Shown: one piece after another, positions 25,197 to 33,500 of the stretch
How the letters are laid out: each line of letters begins with the position of its first letter
Position numbering within the stretch: the stretch's first letter is position 1
Notes under the pieces: generated by a model
Databases searched by the model: none
Told to the model about the DNA's origin: nothing
Seen by the model: the letters and a program-made list of their open reading frames with translations, nothing else
Made by a program: the position numbers and the translations under genes
NCBI GenBank assembly: GCA_964594635.1
Contig: CAZQMV010000003.1
Span: 1-64,000, forward strand
Source: Berkiella sp964594635
GTDB lineage: Bacteria > Pseudomonadota > Gammaproteobacteria > Berkiellales > Berkiellaceae
Length of the DNA stretch: 64,000 bases
Direction of reading: 5' to 3'

Positions 25197-27035
25197 ATGT
25201 ACAAACATCAACGGATACAGCCACGTTTTCAAGAGAAGCGCTTTTATACCCAACGCGCTATTGTTGGCGTCGGGATCATTGCGTTGATGATTTTAGCATT
25301 ATTATCCCGCATTGCTTACTTACAAATCACCGATCATCAAAAATATGCCATGCTTTCTGAACGCAATCAGTTACGATTAGTTCCGATTGCGCCAACGCGT
25401 GGTTTAATTTTTGATCGCAATGGTAAGCTGTTGGCAAGAAACATTCCTGCTTTTCACCTTGCTGTCATTCCGGAACAAGTTCCCGAATTAAATAAAACCC
25501 TGGAAGAATTAAGCCAGCTTATTCCTATTGCAGATGAACAAAAAGACGCGCTTTTAGAAAGGATCCAAGAAAGCCCTTCTCACCAACGTCAATACATCAA
25601 GCTCAAACTCACCGAAGAAGAAGTCAGTACCTTTGCCGTGAATCAATATCGGTTCCCAGGGCTGTTTCTGCAGGTCGATTTGATCCGAGATTATCCTTAC
25701 GGTGCATTGCTTGCTCATATTCTGGGTTATGTGAGTGAAGCCAACAAAGAAGAACTGAGTAAAATCGATAAGAAGCGTTATGGTGGCACCTATCAATTAG
25801 GCAAAATTGGTTTAGAAAAATTTTATGAAAACCAATTACAAGGCTCTCCTGGTATTCAACAAATGGAAACGGATGTCTTGGGCCGTGAAGTACGTGCGCT
25901 ATCTACCTTTCCAGCAACGGCGGGAACGGATCTGCATTTGTCTATCGATATTGATTTACAAATCGCCATTGCTAAAGCCATGGGAGAAAATAAAGGAGCG
26001 GTTGTAGCCCTTGATCCCAAGACCGGCGAAATATTAGCAATGGTTAGCGCCCCCAGTTTCGATCCTAACCACTTTGTACGCGGTATTGATTCTGCTTCTT
26101 ACGCAACGTTACGAAACGCGCCAAGCCGTCCCTTATTTAACCGCGCCATTCAAGGACAATATTCACCTGCTTCTACCATAAAACCGATTGTGGGACTTGC
26201 AGGAGTGGCAACAGGTAAAGTGGATATTAACCATAAATTATTTGATCCAGGGTATTTCCAACTCGGAGGCCAGGGACGCTTTTATCGCGATTGGCTTAAG
26301 CATGGCCATGGTTGGACCGATCTTGAAAAGTCGATCCGTGAATCATGCGATATTTACTATTACACCTTAGCGGAAAAGCTCGGCATTGCAGTGCTCTCAA
26401 CGTGGTTCTCAAAAGTGGGATTAGGTAAAGCCACCGGCATTGATATACCAGGCGAACAAAAAGGGATTGTTCCTAACAGTGCTTGGAAGAAAAAAGCGCT
26501 GGGCACGGTTTGGTATCCAGGTGAAACAATCATCACCGGTATTGGTCAAGGCTACATTTTAGCAACGCCTTTACAATTATCGATTGTCGCCTCTTATATT
26601 GCCAATCGTGGCGAAGCTTACCGCCCCCACTTTAATAAAGAATCTGCCCTAAGCAAACTTCCTCCTTTAAAGCTGGACAACCCGAATCATTGGTCAACGA
26701 TTATTGAGCCCATGCGTCAAGTGATTGCACATCCCAAGGGCACGGCTTATCGCTATTTTTCAGGCATCACAATCCCCACTGCAGGCAAAACAGGCACAGC
26801 CCAAGTTTTTGGGATCAAGCAAAATGAAAAATATGAACATGATAAAGTTGAACATCACTTACGTGATCATTCGCTATTCATTGGTTTTGCGCCCGTTGAT
26901 GAACCCAAAATTGCCGTTGCGGTTATTTTAGAAAATCAAAAAGCGAGCGCGATTGTCGCTCGTCAAGTGATTGAAGCTTATTTAATGGAACCTCAGCATG
27001 TTGAGTCTCAAGAAACAACCCTCTCTACGTCTTAA
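25197..27035 (+). CDS. mrdA: Penicillin-binding protein 2 (MrdA)
   Basis: Class B transpeptidase of the elongasome, which crosslinks peptidoglycan made by RodA and sets rod shape. It has 612 residues: one N-terminal membrane anchor (about 22-42), the pedestal domain with PTRGLIFDRNG (67-76), and the transpeptidase domain with SxxK at Ser326-Lys329 (STIK), SCD at 383-385 and KTGTAQ at 531-536. The 3' end overlaps mrdB by 38 bp. Confidence 0.97.
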   Translation: MYKHQRIQPRFQEKRFYTQRAIVGVGIIALMILALLSRIAYLQITDHQKYAMLSERNQLRLVPIAPTRGLIFDRNGKLLARNIPAFHLAVIPEQVPELNKTLEELSQLIPIADEQKDALLERIQESPSHQRQYIKLKLTEEEVSTFAVNQYRFPGLFLQVDLIRDYPYGALLAHILGYVSEANKEELSKIDKKRYGGTYQLGKIGLEKFYENQLQGSPGIQQMETDVLGREVRALSTFPATAGTDLHLSIDIDLQIAIAKAMGENKGAVVALDPKTGEILAMVSAPSFDPNHFVRGIDSASYATLRNAPSRPLFNRAIQGQYSPASTIKPIVGLAGVATGKVDINHKLFDPGYFQLGGQGRFYRDWLKHGHGWTDLEKSIRESCDIYYYTLAEKLGIAVLSTWFSKVGLGKATGIDIPGEQKGIVPNSAWKKKALGTVWYPGETIITGIGQGYILATPLQLSIVASYIANRGEAYRPHFNKESALSKLPPLKLDNPNHWSTIIEPMRQVIAHPKGTAYRYFSGITIPTAGKTGTAQVFGIKQNEKYEHDKVEHHLRDHSLFIGFAPVDEPKIAVAVILENQKASAIVARQVIEAYLMEPQHVESQETTLSTS

Positions 27036-28146
27036 CCAGCCTGCTTGGCAAAGTGTGCCTGGCATCCGAACACTTTTTTCCCTGCATTGGGATCATAGTT
27101 TAGTTTTGCTCATTGGTTTGTTGTTGGCCATGAGTTTTGGATTGCTTTATAGTGCCAGCGGTCAAAAAACGAGCATTTTGATCCGTCATGGGATCCACTT
27201 AGGATTTAGCTTTGTGTTGTTTGTCGCCATTGCGCAATTCTCACCCAAAACATTTAAGCAGTGGGCTCCCATTTTGTATGGCACGGGGATCTTAATGTTA
27301 CTTGTCGTGCTTATTTTGGGTACCAGTAGTAAAGGTGCACAACGGTGGGTCAATTTAGGTGGCTTTCGTTTTCAGCCTTCCGAATTTATGAAGTTGATTA
27401 CCCCCTTAATGCTGGCCTTTTACTTAGACAAAAAGCCCTTACCTTTAAACCGCAACCACTTACTGATGAGTCTTGCGATTATCATGGTGCCGGGTCTACT
27501 CATTATTAAACAGCCCGATCTCGGTACAGGGTTATTAGTGATTGCAACCGGCTTTGGTGTGCTTTTCTTTGCGGGGATCCGTTGGAGCTTTATTCTAAAG
27601 TTAGGTGCTTTGGCTTTAGCCACCTTACCGCTGTTATGGTGGAAACTGCATGACTACCAACGTGAACGAGTCTTAACCTTTTTAAATCCAGAGCGCGATC
27701 CCTTAGGCAGTGGCTATCATATTATTCAATCTAAAATTGCGATTGGTTCAGGTGGCTTATATGGCAAAGGGTGGTGTCATGGTACACAATCACAGCTTAA
27801 CTTCTTGCCTGAGCGCACAACCGATTTTATTTTTAGTGTTTTGGGTGAAGAGTTTGGCTTTATTGGTGCTTCGATCCTGTGCATTTTGTATTTTGGGGTT
27901 ATCCTGCGTGGGATCCTTATCATGATACAAAACCCCGACACCTTTAATCGTTTAATGGTTGGCGGCATTATTTTTGGTTTCTTTATTTGCTTTTTTATTA
28001 ATATTGGGATGGTGAGTGGATTGCTGCCCGTTGTAGGTTGCCCCCTACCACTCATCAGTTATGGTGGTACTTCCCTGGTGACGTGGATGACTGCTTTCGG
28101 TATGCTAGTGGCAATTCAATCACAACAAAAAAATCTGCCAAGGTAG
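26998..28146 (+). CDS. mrdB: Rod-shape SEDS glycosyltransferase RodA (MrdB)
   Basis: SEDS-family peptidoglycan polymerase with about ten membrane segments in 382 residues. Family landmarks are the ARWVNLG-type loop (GAQRWVNLGGFRFQPSEFMK), the KQPDLGTG segment with the catalytic-loop Asp, FLPERTTDFIFSVLGEEFGF, and PVVGCPLPLISYGGTS near the C-terminus. It begins at ATG 26998 inside mrdA (38-bp overlap), so it is translated by coupling. It works with MrdA as a polymerase-crosslinker pair. Confidence 0.96.
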   Translation: MLSLKKQPSLRLNQPAWQSVPGIRTLFSLHWDHSLVLLIGLLLAMSFGLLYSASGQKTSILIRHGIHLGFSFVLFVAIAQFSPKTFKQWAPILYGTGILMLLVVLILGTSSKGAQRWVNLGGFRFQPSEFMKLITPLMLAFYLDKKPLPLNRNHLLMSLAIIMVPGLLIIKQPDLGTGLLVIATGFGVLFFAGIRWSFILKLGALALATLPLLWWKLHDYQRERVLTFLNPERDPLGSGYHIIQSKIAIGSGGLYGKGWCHGTQSQLNFLPERTTDFIFSVLGEEFGFIGASILCILYFGVILRGILIMIQNPDTFNRLMVGGIIFGFFICFFINIGMVSGLLPVVGCPLPLISYGGTSLVTWMTAFGMLVAIQSQQKNLPR

Positions 28147-28152
28147 GCAACT

Positions 28153-29175
28153 ATGCAAAAAAATATTTTTTCTGTTTTTATTTTCATGACAACACTTTGT
28201 TTTTCCTCTCTTTCGCAGGCTGAGCAGTCGACTGAATTTATGCAAAGAGCCGACGTTGAAGCCTTTGTGAAAATGATGGTGAGCAAACATCAATACAATG
28301 AGCGTCAGCTAAATCAATTATTACAACAATCAACGACGCAACAAAACATTTTAACCTCGATTGCTAAACCAGCAGAAAAGCTACCTTGGCATCGCTATGA
28401 AACGATTTTCATGAGTCCCAAACGGATCCAAGAAGGCGTTGAGTTCTGGAAAAAACATGCTGCCACGTTAAAACGAGCAGAAAAAGAATATGGGGTTCCT
28501 GCTGAATTCATCGTTGCGATTTTGGGTGTCGAAACGTTTTATGGTAAACAAACAGGTCAATACAAGGTATTAGACAGCCTTATTACCCTATCATTTGAAT
28601 ATCCACCCCGTTCCACATTCTTCAAAAGTGAGTTAGAGCAATTCTTATTATTGGCTCGTGAAGAAAAGTGGGATCCCTCCAGCATTAAAGGATCTTACGC
28701 AGGCGCAATGGGTAATCCCCAATTTATTTCAAGCAGTTACCGCAACTATGCCGTTGATTTCAGCGGCACAGGAAAACGTGATCTTATTAACAGCACTGAA
28801 GACTCCATTGGCAGTGTCGCGAATTATTTCAAACTGAATGGCTGGCAAAAGGGCGGCCCTGTGGTGTTGAAAGCGAAGGTTAATGGCGAAAAATGTAAAT
28901 CGATTATTGCCAGCAAAGCGAATCCTAAACCTGATCATTCGCTACAAGAACTCACTTCTTTTGGGATACGTGCCCCTGGGAAGTCAAACGCAACTTACAA
29001 AGATCAATCTTTTGCGTTAGTGTCTTTAGAGGGCAAGGAAGGCCCAGAATATTGGTTAGGTGGCCAAAATTTCTACGTCATCACTCGTTACAACCGTAGC
29101 GATCATTACGCGATGGCTGTGTATAACTTAAGTCAAAAAATTAAAGCAGGTTATCAAAAACCAAAAACAGCCTAG
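28153..29175 (+). CDS. mltB: Lytic murein transglycosylase B
   Basis: Cleaves the MurNAc-GlcNAc bond to leave 1,6-anhydro-muramic ends. It has 340 residues. The signal peptide (1-23, cleavage SQA-E) has no lipobox Cys at the cleavage site, so this MltB appears soluble and periplasmic rather than a lipoprotein. Catalytic Glu127 lies in VAILGVETFYGK; the family block usually written AMGMPQFIPSSY reads AMGNPQFISSSY here. It starts 6 nt after mrdB and is followed by an ERIC-like repeat before rlpA. Confidence 0.93.
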   Translation: MQKNIFSVFIFMTTLCFSSLSQAEQSTEFMQRADVEAFVKMMVSKHQYNERQLNQLLQQSTTQQNILTSIAKPAEKLPWHRYETIFMSPKRIQEGVEFWKKHAATLKRAEKEYGVPAEFIVAILGVETFYGKQTGQYKVLDSLITLSFEYPPRSTFFKSELEQFLLLAREEKWDPSSIKGSYAGAMGNPQFISSSYRNYAVDFSGTGKRDLINSTEDSIGSVANYFKLNGWQKGGPVVLKAKVNGEKCKSIIASKANPKPDHSLQELTSFGIRAPGKSNATYKDQSFALVSLEGKEGPEYWLGGQNFYVITRYNRSDHYAMAVYNLSQKIKAGYQKPKTA

Positions 29176-29182
29176 GTAAAAA

Positions 29183-29204
29183 CCTAAGAGCAAATTGGAA
29201 AGAG
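29183..29204 (+). repeat. Detached right end of the ERIC-like repeat
   Basis: Twenty-two bases beginning CCTAAGAGCAAATTGG are identical to the right end of copy C at 29308-29329, in the same orientation, 5 bp before the left end of that copy. It looks like a remnant of an earlier copy or a partial duplication at insertion. Confidence 0.75.
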
Positions 29205-29209
29205 AAACC

Positions 29210-29329
29210 CTCGAACCAATTTGTTTTTAGGCTAGGCATCAAGCCCTCGAACAATAGGAGTGCACGCTTTGGTGCATGACTGTTGTGAGACGGCGAAGAT
29301 AACAACGCCTAAGAGCAAATTGGAAAGAG
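29210..29329 (+). repeat. ERIC-like imperfect palindrome, copy C
   Basis: 120 bp in the mltB-rlpA gap. The left end is CTCGAACCAATTTGTTTTTAGGC; the right end is the inverse type (CCTAAGAGCAAATTGGAAAGAG). Core: CTCGAACAATAGGAGTGCAC, a short inverted stem, then GACTGTTGTGAGACGGCG and AACAACGC. Confidence 0.85.
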
Positions 29330-29341
29330 GGGAAGGGAATC

Positions 29342-30370
29342 TTGAGAAATATTGTAAAAGGCTTACTGATACCCGCGATTGTGTTTTTACATGCTTGTAG
29401 CACGGTAGAAGGTCCCAAAACATTTCCTGGAGGGAAGAAGCCCGTCGATGCTGAGGCTGGTGCTTCTAACGATGGCCCGCCAGACGACGATCTTGATGTG
29501 ACCCATATTCCCAACGCAACACCCCAACTAGAACCTGTCAGTCGCTACGGCAACCCTACCCACTATGAAGTCTTTGGTCAAAAATATAAAACGATGCAAC
29601 ATAGCCTCGGCTATGAAGCAGAGGGCACCGCCTCTTGGTACGGTCGTAAATTTCATGGAAAACGTACTTCCTGTGGTGAGCCCTATGATATGTATGCCAT
29701 GACGGCGGCTCATAAATCACTGCCTTTGCCCACTTACGCCAAAGTGACCAATGTGAAAAATGGCAAAGAAGTGATTGTGAAAATTAATGATCGCGGTCCC
29801 TTTGTTAAAGATCGCTTAATCGATTTATCTTACGCTGCTGCCAAAAAATTGGGGATCCACGCCGCGGGAATAGGTAAAGTAAAAATTGAAGCCATTGATC
29901 CTATTGCATGGCACAAAGAGCAAAAAACTTCGCTTGCTATGGTCACCAAAGCGCCTAACAATTCCCCCAAACCAGCTGCTACCGCTTTATCCAAAAAAAC
30001 TGCTGCTAAGCCCACTCAGATTGCGCAAAAGGCAAAAACAAAACCTATTCAAGTGGCACAAAACACCAAAGCCAAGGCACCAGTACCTAAAGCAGCTGCA
30101 AAAGCGACTACTGCTACAGATAAACAGCTCTATATTCAGTTAGGTTCCTTTAGCAAAAAACTCAACGCACAGCAGCTTGCTGATCGCGCCGGGATCCTGA
30201 CCCAAGCACTCAACAATGTTGACGTCCACGTTTTACCTAATAAGGTATCTAACAAAGAAGTCTACAAAGTACGAGTTGGGCCGATGAAAGATAAGCAGCA
30301 AGCCCAAAAATTGCAGAAGGAGCTGTTAGCATTGGAAAATACCTCCGCTGCGAAGCTGATTTACGAATAA
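29342..30370 (+). CDS. rlpA: Septal-ring/lytic lipoprotein RlpA
   Basis: Outer-membrane lipoprotein of 342 residues. The lipobox FLHAC puts the acylated Cys at 19. The double-psi beta-barrel domain (about 95-185) contains GTASWYGRKFHGKRTSCGE, His124 and Asp150 in INDRGPF, the residues linked to transglycosylase activity in Pseudomonas RlpA. A Lys/Ala/Pro-rich linker with KAKTKPIQVAQ-type repeats (about 200-258) leads to a C-terminal SPOR domain (about 262-340) that binds denuded septal glycan. The start is TTG 29342 with AAGGGAA just upstream. It is 13 bp downstream of ERIC-like copy C. Confidence 0.93.
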   Translation: MRNIVKGLLIPAIVFLHACSTVEGPKTFPGGKKPVDAEAGASNDGPPDDDLDVTHIPNATPQLEPVSRYGNPTHYEVFGQKYKTMQHSLGYEAEGTASWYGRKFHGKRTSCGEPYDMYAMTAAHKSLPLPTYAKVTNVKNGKEVIVKINDRGPFVKDRLIDLSYAAAKKLGIHAAGIGKVKIEAIDPIAWHKEQKTSLAMVTKAPNNSPKPAATALSKKTAAKPTQIAQKAKTKPIQVAQNTKAKAPVPKAAAKATTATDKQLYIQLGSFSKKLNAQQLADRAGILTQALNNVDVHVLPNKVSNKEVYKVRVGPMKDKQQAQKLQKELLALENTSAAKLIYE

Positions 30371-30456
30371 ATTTATCGTTCTTGCTCTCATCGCATTCAT
30401 TATGTCGTGTTAAAATAACGCGTGGTCACATTTCATTTTATTTTGAGGTAACTAAC

Positions 30457-31650
30457 ATGCGCCGACTTGCTTTCTTATGGATGAGTTTTCTTTGCCTCGT
30501 ACTGCTGTCCCGATTGGGTCTGGCAGAAACGGCCGCTATTACTCATACACCAACGCCTCCCGAAGTAGATGCTGAAGCTTATATTTTAGTTGACTATCAC
30601 AGTGGTAGGACACTGGCTGAGAAAGAAAGCAAAAAGCGTATCGATCCTGCTAGCTTGACCAAAATGATGTCCGTGTTCGTTGTCGATCATGAAATCGCCG
30701 GCGGTCGTCTCAAGTTAACTGATGAAGTGCCAATCAGCGAATCGGCTTGGAAAACGGAAGGTTCGCGGATGTTTGTCCAAGCAGGCAAGAAAATTCCTGT
30801 GAAAGACTTAATCAACGGTATCATTATTCAATCCGGTAACGATGCCACTGTCGCATTAGCGGAATTCGTTGCTGGCAGCGAAAAAGCGTTTGCCGATTTA
30901 ATGAATCAATACGCTCAAAAAATTGGCATGAAAGACACTCATTTTGCCAATGCCACCGGGATCCCAAACTCTGAGCATTACACCACTGCTTACGATTTGA
31001 GCTTGCTTGCACACACTTTAATCAAAGACTACCCAGAAACCTATAAAGTGTATTCTGAAAAATGGTTTACCTTTAACGGTATCAAGCAACCAAACCGTAA
31101 CCGTCTTTTATGGCGCGAACCCTACATCGATGGTATTAAGACCGGCCATTCCAGCACCGCAGGTTACTGCTTAGCGGCCTCTGGTCAAAAAGACAATATG
31201 CGCTTAATTTCAATATTGGTAGGCGCTAAAACAGAAGCTGAACGCACAGAACAAACCTTAGCACTGTTACGTTATGGTTTTCGTTTCTATGAAACACGCC
31301 ACTTATTTCAAGCCAACACTCCCTTAAATCAGCCCCGCATTTGGATGGGCGATCGTAAAAAATTGTCTTTAGGGATCGCAGAAGATCTCTACATTACGAT
31401 CCCACAAGGTCTATACAAAGATCTTGATGCCAAAATGAATATTGATAAGCGTATTACCGCGCCTATCACCAAAGGCAAAAATTATGGGAAGTTGGTCGTT
31501 AAAGTGAATGATGAACTCGTTGCTGAAGTTCCTCTCATTGCGCTTGAAGATGTCAAACCCGGCACTATGTGGAGTCGTGTGTCTGATTACTTCAGCCTTG
31601 GCATTCATAAAGCGTTAAACTCTGAAGAAACGACACAGAGCACCACCTAA
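30457..31650 (+). CDS. dacA: D-Ala-D-Ala carboxypeptidase PBP5 (DacA)
   Basis: Low-molecular-weight PBP that trims the terminal D-Ala of peptidoglycan stems. It has 397 residues from ATG 30457, chosen for GAGGT 7 nt upstream and a normal signal peptide (1-23, cleavage GLA-E); an in-frame ATG at 30382 would add 25 unlikely residues. Active site: SLTK at 66-69, SGN at 126-128, KTG at 228-230 within IKTGHS. The C-terminal strand domain ends in a membrane-binding amphipathic helix (about DYFSLGIHKALN). It overlaps ybeD by 1 bp. Confidence 0.95.
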   Translation: MRRLAFLWMSFLCLVLLSRLGLAETAAITHTPTPPEVDAEAYILVDYHSGRTLAEKESKKRIDPASLTKMMSVFVVDHEIAGGRLKLTDEVPISESAWKTEGSRMFVQAGKKIPVKDLINGIIIQSGNDATVALAEFVAGSEKAFADLMNQYAQKIGMKDTHFANATGIPNSEHYTTAYDLSLLAHTLIKDYPETYKVYSEKWFTFNGIKQPNRNRLLWREPYIDGIKTGHSSTAGYCLAASGQKDNMRLISILVGAKTEAERTEQTLALLRYGFRFYETRHLFQANTPLNQPRIWMGDRKKLSLGIAEDLYITIPQGLYKDLDAKMNIDKRITAPITKGKNYGKLVVKVNDELVAEVPLIALEDVKPGTMWSRVSDYFSLGIHKALNSEETTQSTT

Positions 31651-31922
31651 TGAGTGAAAAGGAGCCCAGCAAGCTCACTTTTCCTTGTGAGTTTACCTTT
31701 AAGGTCATTGGCCCTGCCGCCAATGACCTCTTTGAAAGCGAAGTGTTGCAGATTTTTCGGCATCACTTCCCTTCTCTTGGTGAAGCCGCTATCTCTTCAA
31801 AGTTAAGCAAAAACGATAAATATCGTGCACTGAGTATTACTGTCACAGCAACAAGCCAGTCACAACTAGACAATATTTACCAAGTTCTCAGCCATCACCC
31901 GCTCGTTTTATTTGCATTATAA
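31650..31922 (+). CDS. ybeD: DUF493 protein YbeD
   Basis: Small cytosolic protein of 90 residues with an ACT-like ferredoxin fold of the DUF493 family. Visible blocks are LTFPCEFTFKVIGPA at the start and YRALSITVTATSQSQLDNIYQVLSHHPLV at the end. It always accompanies dacA and lipB in gammaproteobacteria; a regulatory role is supposed but unproven. One-base overlaps with dacA and lipB imply tight translational coupling. Confidence 0.93.
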   Translation: MSEKEPSKLTFPCEFTFKVIGPAANDLFESEVLQIFRHHFPSLGEAAISSKLSKNDKYRALSITVTATSQSQLDNIYQVLSHHPLVLFAL

Positions 31923-32545
31923 TGTCAGTCTCAGTTGTTCACTTTACCTCTTTACAAGCTTATCAACCGATATTTGATCGCATGCGGGAATTCACCCTAC
32001 AACGAGATGAAAGCACAACCGATGCTTTGTGGTTTATGCAACATGAACCCGTTTTTACACAAGGCCAAGCAGGAAAACCTGAACATGTCTTAGCCCCTGG
32101 TAATATACCGATTATACAAAGTGATCGCGGTGGGCAAGTCACTTATCATGGCCCTGGGCAATTAATGATTTATACGCTCTGTGATTTAAAGCGTTTAAAC
32201 ATGGGGATCAAACAATTTGTTGATACCTTACAACAATCTATCATCGATTTATTGTCCCTTTATGGCATTCAAGGACACACCCAATGCAAAGCACCGGGTG
32301 TTTATGTAGAGGGTGCCAAAATCTGTTCATTAGGGCTTCGTATACGCCGTGGCTATACCTATCATGGCCTGTGCTTAAACGTTGACGGTGATCTCGAACC
32401 TTTTACTCGGATCAATCCCTGCGGCTTTCATCAATTAGCCATGACACAGATCAAAGATTTTCATCCTTTGGTGACACTCGAAACGGTCATCCAGGATATT
32501 CTTTCGCTATTACAACCTCGGTTGTGGAGAAATCATCATGAATGA
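31922..32545 (+). CDS. lipB: Octanoyl-[ACP]:protein N-octanoyltransferase LipB
   Basis: Moves octanoyl from acyl carrier protein to lipoyl domains, the first step of lipoate synthesis. It has 207 residues. Motifs: DRGGQVTYHGPGQ (68-80, His76), Lys133 in GAKICSLGLRI, and catalytic Cys167 in INPCGF. It overlaps lipA by 8 bp, so both steps of the pathway are made together. Confidence 0.96.
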   Translation: MSVSVVHFTSLQAYQPIFDRMREFTLQRDESTTDALWFMQHEPVFTQGQAGKPEHVLAPGNIPIIQSDRGGQVTYHGPGQLMIYTLCDLKRLNMGIKQFVDTLQQSIIDLLSLYGIQGHTQCKAPGVYVEGAKICSLGLRIRRGYTYHGLCLNVDGDLEPFTRINPCGFHQLAMTQIKDFHPLVTLETVIQDILSLLQPRLWRNHHE

Positions 32546-33500
32546 CAACATTCGTCCGGATCCCAAACAAAAACAGCGTGGCGAAGAAAAATTTGCCAGG
32601 ATCCCCATTAAAATTGTTCCCACAACGCCAGAAACGCGTAAACGGTTGCCAGATTGGATCCGTATTAAAGCCCCTGCTACCCCAGCGGTTGCCAATTTAA
32701 AACAGCTCCTGCGTGAACATAAGCTGGTTACAGTCTGTGAAGAAGCAGCTTGCCCTAACTTGAGCGAATGCTTTAGCCATGGCACCGCAACTTTTATGAT
32801 CATGGGCGACAAATGTACTCGTCGCTGTACCTTTTGTGATGTGGCTCACGGACGCCCTGATGCGCTCGATCAAGACGAACCTCTCAACCTCGCCAAAGCA
32901 CTTGGCAAAATGGGGTTAAAATATGTGGTCATTACCTCAGTAGATAGAGATGACTTACGTGATGGCGGAGCAAGCCATTTTGCGGCGTGCATTCAAGCAG
33001 CTCGTGAACATTGCCCTAGCACCAAGATTGAGATCCTCGTCCCTGATTTTCGAGGCCGTATGCAAGTCGCGCTGGATAACCTTGCTGTCGCACCACCGGA
33101 TGTATTTAACCACAATCTCGAAACTGTTCCGCACTTATATAAACAAGCAAGACCCGGCTCTGACTACCTAGAATCACTAAAGCTTATTCAAGCCTTCAAG
33201 GCACGCTTCCCCCATATCCCAACAAAATCAGGCATCATGTTGGGCTTAGGCGAAACCAATGAGCAGGTTTTAGAAACCCTTGCTGATCTGCGCCGCTATG
33301 ATTGTGACATGCTGACTTTGGGTCAATATTTACAGCCTAGCCGCTTCCATTTACCCGTTTCCCGTTACGTGACACCTCAAGAATTTACCATGCTCGCCGA
33401 TGAAGCTCGTAAGCTTGGCTTTATTAATGTTGCTAGTGGCCCGTTAGTTCGTTCATCCTATCATGCGGATATGCAGGCGGCAGGCAAAGAGGTTACCTAA
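32538..33500 (+). CDS. lipA: Lipoyl synthase LipA
   Basis: Radical-SAM enzyme that inserts two sulfurs into protein-bound octanoyl chains. It has 320 residues. The auxiliary cluster ligands are Cys67, Cys72 and Cys78 (CEEAACPNLSEC), the radical-SAM ligands are Cys93, Cys97 and Cys100 (CTRRCTFC), and the C-terminal GPLVRSSYHA carries the conserved serine cluster ligand. It is the last gene of the dacA-ybeD-lipB-lipA unit, followed with no gap by an exported hydrolase. Confidence 0.97.
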   Translation: MNDNIRPDPKQKQRGEEKFARIPIKIVPTTPETRKRLPDWIRIKAPATPAVANLKQLLREHKLVTVCEEAACPNLSECFSHGTATFMIMGDKCTRRCTFCDVAHGRPDALDQDEPLNLAKALGKMGLKYVVITSVDRDDLRDGGASHFAACIQAAREHCPSTKIEILVPDFRGRMQVALDNLAVAPPDVFNHNLETVPHLYKQARPGSDYLESLKLIQAFKARFPHIPTKSGIMLGLGETNEQVLETLADLRRYDCDMLTLGQYLQPSRFHLPVSRYVTPQEFTMLADEARKLGFINVASGPLVRSSYHADMQAAGKEVT

